A stretch of 64,000 bases of DNA. Origin: Absidia repens (taxonomy: Eukaryota; Mucoromycota; Mucoromycetes; Mucorales; Cunninghamellaceae). Under the pieces are notes generated by a model. It was not told the origin of the DNA, ran no database searches, and was given only the letters and a program-made list of their open reading frames with translations. The stretch lies in contig MCGE01000038.1 of the NCBI GenBank assembly GCA_002105175.1, positions 186,001-250,000 on the forward strand, in the 5' to 3' direction. A program made the translations under genes and the position numbers. Below are positions 57,141 to 64,000 of this stretch, one piece after another. Numbering within the stretch: position 1 is the stretch's first letter; every line of letters starts with the position of its first letter.

Positions 57141-60100
57141 TTAGAGCTTATCGTAGTATCGGTCGAGACCAGGGATATCTTCAACAAGACCCTTACGCTT
57201 ACGAACGTTACGGATGATGTCGTAGACCTTGTTACCGGCTTCCAAGGGGTCACCAGTCATGGCTTGCCAGTGATCGAAGACAGCTTGAGGGAAGGCTTGA
57301 CCGGAAGTGGCGGCACGGAGATCAGAGTTGAAACCGAAGGATTCGTTGACGGGCAAGTAGGCCTTGATGTTCATCATGGGGGTACCGGGACGTTGTTCTT
57401 CAGAGAAGACAATACCACGACGTCTGTTAAGGACAGAGTAGATACCACCAATGGCGGATTCGGGACATTGGACTTCGACGAGGTACATGGGTTCTTGGAT
57501 ACCAGGAGCAGCAGTCAAGACGGAGGCGTAGACGACACGACGACAAGTGGGGATGATTTGACCACCACCTCTGTGAATAGCATCAGCGTGGAGAGTGACA
57601 TCCAAAATGTTGAAACGACAACCACGCAAGTTTTCTTCGGCAAGAGGACCTTCCTTGGTAGCCCATTGGAAAGCAGCAACACAAGAATCCTTGATTTCGT
57701 TGAGGTATTGGACAGCCTTGGTGACATCAACCATCTATATAATTAACAAAAAAAAAAAAAAAACAAAGACATTAGTAAATCATTAACTCTTCCTTTGTTT
57801 TTTTCTTTCCTCGTTGCCATATAAATATCTAAATCACTTACCAAGTTAGGACCAGTGGCATCAGGACCGAAACACCAAATCTTACGGGCTTCAGTAACAT
57901 CCCAGTTGAATTGATCAGCGAGGATACGGGCACGAGCCTTGAAATCGTCCTTGGGACCGACCTTACCAGCTTCAATGGCGTTGGAGAGTTCATCATCCAA
58001 AGGAAGAGCACGCATGTAGATACGGTTGTGCTTGTTGGGGGACTTGGACAAACAGTCGATGGAGGATTCGGCAGTGACGGTTTCACGGTATTGGACAACG
58101 GGGTCACCAGTCTTCAAAGGCACTTGAGCGTGATCTTCTTCAAGATCCTTCAAACAAATTTCCAAATGGAGTTCACCAGCACCGGCAACAATGTGTTCAC
58201 CGGATTCGGAGGTGTAGGTCAAGACACAAGGATCGGACTTGGAGAGACGCTTGAGACCTTCGACGAGCTTGGGCAAATCGTTGGCGTTCTTGACTTCGAC
58301 GGCAACTTGCACGACAGGAGAGACAGAGAACTTCATGACCTTCATGTTGTGAGCAGTTTCGGAGGTAGTGATGGTACCAGACTTGACCAAGAATTGATCG
58401 ACACCAACAAGACCGATAATGTTACCAGCGGGACAGTCATCAATAGCTTCGACACCACGACCCATCATGAGGACAGTACGTTGGACAGACTTGATGTGCA
58501 AATCGGTCTTGGTACCGGGGATAAAGTTGGGACCTTGAATACGGACCTTCATACCAGCACGGACGGTACCAGAGAAGACACGACCGAAAGCGTAGAAGCG
58601 ACCCTTGTCGGAGGTGGGCACCATCTTGGAGATGTAAAGCATGAGAGGACCTTGAGGGTTACAGTCACGGATACCAAGGGCACATTCATCATCAGCGGGA
58701 CCTTCGTACAAGTTGGGCACACGGTAACGTTGAGAGGTGATAGGAGAGGGCAAGTGAATACAGATCATTTCCAAAAGAGCATCACCACAAGGCAAGAACT
58801 TGCGCATGACAACCTTGAGCAAAGCCTTTCCTTCCAAATCCTTTTCGTCGGCCTTGAGTTGAATATCCAACTTTTCCAACAAAGTGGTAACTTGATCCTT
58901 CTTGAAGTTCATGACAGAGTCGAAGATCTTGTAAATGGGGTCCAAGATGAACATGTTGAAGGCACGTTCCAAAGGCTTACCATCAGCATCGTTAGACTTG
59001 GTGGTCCACTTCTTGGTCTTGGGATTGAAGTAGTTTTCACCCCACAACTTGACCATCATCTTTTCCTTGTCAACACCGAACTTCTTGGAGTAACGTTGAG
59101 CGAATTGACGGAGAGTGAAACCCCAACCATGGAGAGCAGAGGCGAAAGCAACGGTACCCTTTTCGGGGTGGACTTGGACATCACCGAGTTCTTCATCAAG
59201 GTAGGTGGCAATGATCACGTTAACGGATTCAATAGTACGAGCAAAGGCCTAATTCAATACAAATGAAATATATATGAATAAACACTCTCCCACATTTTGA
59301 CACCGTATCCTAAATAATCTTATAAAGAAAAAACAACTTACGTTGTACAATTCTTCCTTGCCCAATTGCAATTCGAGGAGAGCACGATCGACCTTGTTGA
59401 TGACAACAATAGGCTTGATACGTTCACCAAGAGCTTGACGCAACACAGTTTCAGTTTGGACACAAACACCATCAATACAATCGACGACAACGAGAGCACC
59501 ATCAGTGACACGGAGAGCAGCAGTAACTTCAGAGGAGAAATCGACGTGCCCAGGGGAATCAATCATGTTGATCAAGAAATCAGAACCTAAATGCCATGCA
59601 TACCAAATAAAATATCATGAGTTCCCAAGTTTACTTTTGTTTGGAAGAAACAGATTGTGGCGAACTGCAGGAGTCATATATTGCAAGGGGGTGTGTAACT
59701 CTGTTCTTTGGAGGGGGTGATTCTTACCGTTGGTAATTTGGCCCTTGATTTCCTTGATATCTTCAGGATCAGGAAGTTGGAAATAAAGAGAGATAGCAGT
59801 AGACTTGATGGTAATACCACGATCTTGTTCATCTTGACGAGTATCCATGAAACGAGTTTCACCAGCACGACCAGCAGAGATAATACCGGCCTTGGACACC
59901 AAAGAATCAGACAAAGTAGACTTGCCGTGATCGACGTGAGCAATAACGGACATGTTACGGACATTGGTCACCTTGTCCATCAAACCACGGATTTCATCAA
60001 CTGTGAAATTCTAGACAAATATGAATAGATATAAGGGTGAATAACGAGTCAGTACAAATGCAAGATAAATATGATGCAATATATACTTACAACTATAGAC

Positions 60101-60268
60101 AGGATAATAGACGATCAGAAGACATTCATAAAAAAAAAAAGGCATAGTAGTCAGCAAGTGTGATTTTCCATTCCATCTATTCATCCATCCATCCATCCAC
60201 CTATTCATCCATCCATCCATATGATTATACACTCCTTGTAACTTTCATTCTAATTATAGCTTACCCAT
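57141..60268 (-). CDS. EFT1: Translation elongation factor 2
   Basis: Exons are 60265-60268 (ATGG), 60091-60092 (TT), 59728-60010, 59342-59586, 57842-59248 and 57141-57734, giving 844 residues, the standard EF2 length. The N-terminus [15 protein letters not shown] is restored only if the 2-nt exon is used. GTPase motifs are [14 protein letters not shown] and NKVD. The [17 protein letters not shown] segment and [19 protein letters not shown], with the histidine that becomes diphthamide, are conserved, and the tail is YYDKL. Role: GTP-driven ribosomal translocation in the cytosol. Codon use is strongly biased, as expected for a highly expressed gene, and this also creates a long meaningless open frame on the opposite strand. 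Confidence 0.96.
60091..60092 (-). other. Putative 2-nt microexon of EF2
   Basis: On the minus strand the dinucleotide TT sits between GTCTATAG and GTAAGTATAT, that is, between a consensus acceptor and a strong donor. With ATGG (60265-60268, followed by GTAAGC) and AATTTC (from 60010, preceded by GTCTAG) it spells ATG GTT AAT TTC, the conserved Met-Val-Asn-Phe start of EF2. Skipping it shifts the frame. No ATGGTT exists upstream within the promoter region. Confidence 0.75.
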
Positions 60269-61282
60269 TCTGAAGTCTTACTACACTAAAAGTGGATGGG
60301 GAAGAGGAAGAAAAAGGAAAAAAGTCGACTGGATTCTTTGACCTTTTTGATCTTTTTCTTGACCTGGGCGGAAAATGAAAATGAAAATATTTTCCCTTTT
60401 TTAAAGTTTATCAAAAATTCACTGTTGGGTAAAAAAAAAAAAGGGAAGGGAGCACAACGTCTCTGGCACAACTGTGCCTCATTTTGTCGTATTGCCCTTC
60501 GATTATTATTCCATCAGAAAGGGAAGATCAATTGATCTACAATCCCCCACACGCTAGCATATCAACTAGTTGCATAAACAAGAGGTACAAATGATTTAGT
60601 ACTTCTTATAAAAGAGTCAGACGAGTTTATTTTTCAAAATCAGATACTCCTTGTGGTAGATACAAAATAATAGCCACACATGAAACAAAACCTCGTTAAA
60701 TAGACCAAAAAAAAAAAAAGGTCAAACTATTACATAGCTTTCAACACCTTTAGATTATAACAATCTTTTTGAGACTCACAATCATTCATCAATGTTTTGC
60801 CTACAATATTTTAAGTTTGAATTGGGACAAAGTGCAATTTTTTTTCGTTTTGGACGATGTCTGTTAGAATTTTTGGGACGACACAGTGTTTCCCAGAATT
60901 ACTTGTTGGGGTATCATAATATTCAATGTAGTATAAAGACAATATAAGAGACAAAAAAAGTTTATTGAAGGAATCAAATCAAGAGACAAAAGTAAACTAA
61001 ACTACAGTACACTAAATATGGTTTCCAACGTGAGTTGGCCAGGGGATAGATGGGTAGCTGATGGGTGGGTATTGGGCTGAGGATTTGTCCTGGAATTGCC
61101 TACGCATATGGCCACAATATCTTCAGTAAAACAATAAAACAATGAGAAATAAGCACTAAACTAGAGATTGAAAAGTGAAGTGTCGATGGTATGGCTTTTA
61201 TTGATGAGAGTGAGTAGCATTATACAAGGGATAGAGGGGGGGGGAGGGGGGAGGACATATATACAAGAGGAGAGAGAGAGGA
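60269..61282. other. EF2 promoter region
   Basis: No gene recognised. CATCC tandem repeats lie just inside the first intron (60180-60219). The upstream DNA has AAAATGAAAATG repeats and no clear TATA element. Low-complexity frames here are not accepted as genes. Confidence 0.5.
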
Positions 61283-62150
61283 CGAATTTGGGATTTTTTT
61301 ATTTTTTGCTGTTTTATGGCACTGAGACTGTTGAGTCAAAATTTGCCCAGCTGGGTTCAAAATAGAAATGTGAGAAACAAAAAAAAAATCCTAATAAAAA
61401 GGGAAGGAGACATATATAAAGAAGGAGGACTGAGTGGCGGTGGTACAATGGGTAAAATAAAGTGAGAATTAAAAAATAAATAAAAGAGAAAAAAGGAAAG
61501 AAAAAAAGAAAAAAATAATAATAAACGAGTGTGCTAACGGGCTACATTAGGTGAGCGGAGGGAGGGAGTGAGGAGGGGGCGGGTCTAAAGTGGGCATGTC
61601 TGTCGATCCAGAGAAAGAAGGGGTCATGGGTGTCTGTATCGGTGGGTTCAACATGGGTGGGGTGCTGGAGATATTCCATTTCTAAGAGGAGAGTGCAGAT
61701 ATTGGGCCAGGAGCGTTTCCAACAGTTGATGCATAACCGCGCGCGAGGTGGTTGGGAGGGGAGGCGGTTGAGAAGGAAGAAGAGGGGATCATCAGTTGTA
61801 GCAAATGATATGCTAAGGTGGGAGTGAAAATGGCGGCATTGAATGGGATGTTTCTTTGTGATCGTCGCACCGCAGTGACAGGGCTTCGGTATTTCGCCAG
61901 AAAACCAACCTAAACGCCAGCGTATACAGCGACTCCGGATGCGGGGCAACATGGAGATTAGCATAATCGGGTCAACGTTGTTCGTTGGACGGCATTTTTG
62001 GAGTAGGGTGAATTGGGGACGGAGCGCATTCAGCAGTTCTAGTCGGTACGTCTTGATCATGTCCGGGGTGTAGACATAGGTATCTTCATCTGTTGGTAGG
62101 CGGGAGGCAAGAGGTTGTTTGATCAGTTGTGCCATATCCCGGGTTTCGTG
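61283..62150 (-). mobile_element. LINE-like retroelement 3' end (ORF2 C-terminus plus 3' UTR)
   Basis: A minus-strand frame (61542-62135, about 197 residues) resembles the C-terminal end of non-LTR retrotransposon reverse transcriptase ORFs. It has IRWRLGWFSGEI followed by a zinc-knuckle-like CHCGATITKKHPIQCRHFH, then WKRSW and LLLEMEYLQH. The reverse-transcriptase core is absent, so the copy is 5'-truncated, or this part has been kept alone. The tail of the ORF and about 260 nt of downstream sequence (TAGCCCGTTAG, CCATTGTACCACCGCCACTC, TTCTATTTTGAACCCAGCTG, AAAAAATCCCAAATTCG) recur in inverted orientation at 63265-63705. An ATG at 62135 exists but nothing shows it is used. Confidence 0.6.
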
Positions 62151-62415
62151 CGGGGAGGATCCATCAGGGTGGTGGGAGAGAGAGAGGGAGGACAGATATA
62201 CAAAAGTAAAAAGTTAGTTAGGAAGTTCTTGAGACGGTCGCTTTTTTTTGTTGTCTGCATCACGTCATTTGACCGCCAAGTAGACCCAGCAGAGTTCCTC
62301 ATTTTTCCTTTTGCCCTTTCAAGTTGAGCAGTTTGATTTTATTGGCAACAGTGACAGCAAGAGTTTTGACTTGTAAGAGACAATGAAAGAGGGCTGGGAA
62401 CGCACCAAGATCAGA

Positions 62416-63190
62416 TTAATGGGACATGAGATTGCAGCTTCCAAGTTGAATCATGCGGTATACTTGAGCCTTCAAATCCATTGCAGATGTCGTTATATGA
62501 TAGCCTAGTAAAGAGATCGAAATAAATGAGATTGCTATAGTGGTTTATGCTTTTAATCAAATTACCTTCAAACCAGAATTCTAAATACCATTGCATCTCC
62601 GACGTCAATGATATCCAGCATCTTGTTTAACAGTCCACGCATTTCCAGCCCAAGCTTCACAAAATCAGAATGTTCACTATTACTTTGCTTTGATGAGGGC
62701 TTCATTTCACAGGTGGTGATGTCAATCTTCATGTGCCAGGGTCTGTATAATTGAGCCAGTCAGGGTTCATTTGTGTTGCTGATTCCAGAGAAGAGTTCGC
62801 CCTATATATAAAGATAAATAAAACAAAAGAGAATTAGTTCTAAATCGTACATATAAGCCGACGTCTTACCATGATTGATAAAAGACTTCTTCGGTAAAAA
62901 CAAATCGTCCAGCAATGAATCAAGATAGAATTGAACAAATGTGTCTTCAATCATATATGTGTCACGTTTTCTTGCTATCCGGGGTGCTCTATTAGTATGC
63001 AACCAAATTCAAAGTATAGAGCATTAGTGATGTCAATGACCTGCACCCCCTTATTCATACCTTACTTACAGGCTGAAGAGTATATTGGTCGCCAAGATAT
63101 CCGTATCGTTACCCTTTTCATAAGCCAGATTCATGTTGTCAAGGCACTTTTTCTTCATCGTCGCCCATTTGTCAGTAGTAGTACAAAAAG
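62416..63190 (-). pseudogene. Decayed member of a Mucoromycota-enriched protein family
   Basis: Exon-like parts with good splice sites: about 63070-63180 (TTDKWATMKKKCLDNMNLAY), 62870-62988 (APRIARKRDTYMIEDTFVQF), 62566-62801 and 62416-62504 (ending MIQLGSCNLMSH). The third part switches frame twice. A missing base near the ACCCTGGCACATGAAG segment and an extra T in ATTCTGGTTTGAAG separate ANSSLESATQMNPDWLNYTD from KIDITTCEMKPSSKQ and from EGYHITT. I know this layout from many uncharacterised Mucorales and Glomeromycotina proteins. The I-D...C-E-M-K motif recalls PD-(D/E)XK nucleases, but that link is only inference. The reading-frame breaks suggest a pseudogene. Confidence 0.7.
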
Positions 63191-63264
63191 AAAATGAATA
63201 AGAAGAATGTAAGATTTTAATTTGTTTTATTATTTTATTACCGTTTGTGAATGACACCAAAGAA

Positions 63265-63705
63265 TTAGATCAGAAGAGATCGACGGACCGCTTAACCATC
63301 AACCGTTGGAAACGCTCCTGGCCCATTATTTCACTGTCCTCTTAGAAATGGAATACCTACAGCACGCCAACCATGTTGAACCTGCCGATACAGATACCCA
63401 AGACCCCTTCCTTCATTGGATCGACCGCCATGTCCACCTTAGAGCCACCCCCTCCTTACTCCTTCCCTCCGCTCACCTAGTGTAGCCCGTTAGTACTTTT
63501 TTTTTTCCTTTCTTTCTTTCTTTCTCTTTTTTATTTATTTTCTTTCTATTTATCACTTTATTTTACCCATTGTACCACCGCCACTCAATCCTCCTTACCC
63601 CTAGGTTTTTTTTAGTTTATCACATTTCTATTTTGAACCCAGCTGCGCTGATTATGATTCAGTAGTTTCACCAAAAATAAAAAAATCCCAAATTCGCCTT
63701 CCATT
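63265..63705 (+). mobile_element. Second LINE-like 3' end, inverted copy
   Basis: From CATCAACCGTTGGAAACGCT onward the plus strand matches the minus-strand copy at 61283-61740. The end of the ORF (LLEMEYLQHANHVEPADTD, DPFLHWIDRHVHLRA, stop at 63485) and the 3' UTR to AAAAAATCCCAAATTCG are shared. A one-base deletion near 63333 shifts the frame relative to the other copy (WKRSWP in one frame, EMEYLQH in another), so it is not intact. Confidence 0.65.
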
Positions 63706-64000
63706 TTACCTTGCACAATGGGTCTTTACCTTCGTCCATCAAACAAGCAATTTGACAGTCTTGTTTTTTTGCTGTGATCTTTGAACAAAGGGGGACTCTT
63801 TATAAGGTATAAATTTATTAAGAAAAAAACTTCCGTTATCAAAATGAAAGACTGATCCTACTGTTGGCTTTTAGGAGCTTCGAGTTGATATTTGTTTGCT
63901 TGGCAGTCTACAACAACAAGAGCAATAAAATGATGATCGAAAGGGGCAAGAACCACCATCACCAACTCCAACAACATATCAGGGACATGATTGAATAGGC
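63706..64000. other. Right edge, nothing recognised
   Basis: No supported ORF, repeat or RNA in the last 295 nt. Confidence 0.5.

Noticed and set aside
57911..59266. A 451-codon open frame on the strand opposite EF2
   Set aside because: It is the exact antisense of the EF2 coding exon; strong codon bias in EF2 removes stop codons from that frame. It has no family motifs and the EF2 frame is certain.
60180..60219. CATCC tandem repeat considered as a telomere-like or promoter element
   Set aside because: It lies inside the first EF2 intron and is a plain microsatellite with no telomeric unit.
1..64000. CRISPR arrays, prophage, bacterial operons and biosynthetic gene clusters
   Set aside because: None seen; genes are spliced eukaryotic genes with unrelated functions, and repeats lack regular spacers.

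Overview
The window is nuclear DNA of a filamentous fungus, most likely an early-diverging one (Mucoromycota, probably Mucorales). Genes are compact, A+T-rich and broken by short GT-AG introns. They include a WC-2/MadB-type PAS-GATA protein, a CreA/Mig1-type zinc-finger protein, an HRI-type eIF2alpha kinase and a decayed member of a protein family I know mainly from Mucoromycota. No bacterial operon, CRISPR array or phage is visible. The genus cannot be named from the sequence alone.

Layout. 1-10.6 kb (minus strand): a cut-off exon at the edge, a PA-TM-RING ubiquitin ligase, a TMCO4/Mil1-like membrane alpha/beta-hydrolase, and the PAS-GATA factor. 10.6-17 kb: gene-poor, with two copies of a dispersed repeat and T/A hairpin tracts. 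17-21.7 kb (plus): an SH3 membrane protein and the HRI-like kinase. 23.4-31.5 kb (minus): an SH3-WW-WW-RasGEF protein, tRNA-Ala(UGC) and the OLA1 ATPase. 34.9-43.8 kb (minus): a bZIP factor, an RNF5-like E3, an RNF216-like RBR E3, a nitrilase-family amidase and the CreA-like protein. 44-49 kb: tandemly duplicated exon-like units, an MFS transporter relic and another dispersed repeat. 49.6-60.3 kb: peroxiredoxin, ADP/ATP carrier, ISA2 (plus strand) and elongation factor 2. 61.3-63.7 kb: two divergently oriented LINE-like 3' ends around a decayed protein gene.

The genes are mostly unlinked in function. Themes are membrane-linked ubiquitin ligases (three), nutrient, light and stress signalling (PAS-GATA, CreA-like, bZIP, HRI kinase, RasGEF), translation (EF2, OLA1, tRNA-Ala, HRI kinase) and mitochondria (ADP/ATP carrier, ISA2).

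The most striking observations are an apparent 2-nucleotide exon completing codon 2 of the EF2 gene, a transmembrane hairpin inserted inside the IBR zinc domain of the RNF216-like ligase, a GC-AG intron in the RNF5-like gene, tandem exon-intron duplications near 45 kb, and a dispersed non-coding repeat present seven times. All exon structures were inferred by hand from reading frame, splice consensus and family conservation; there is no transcript evidence.
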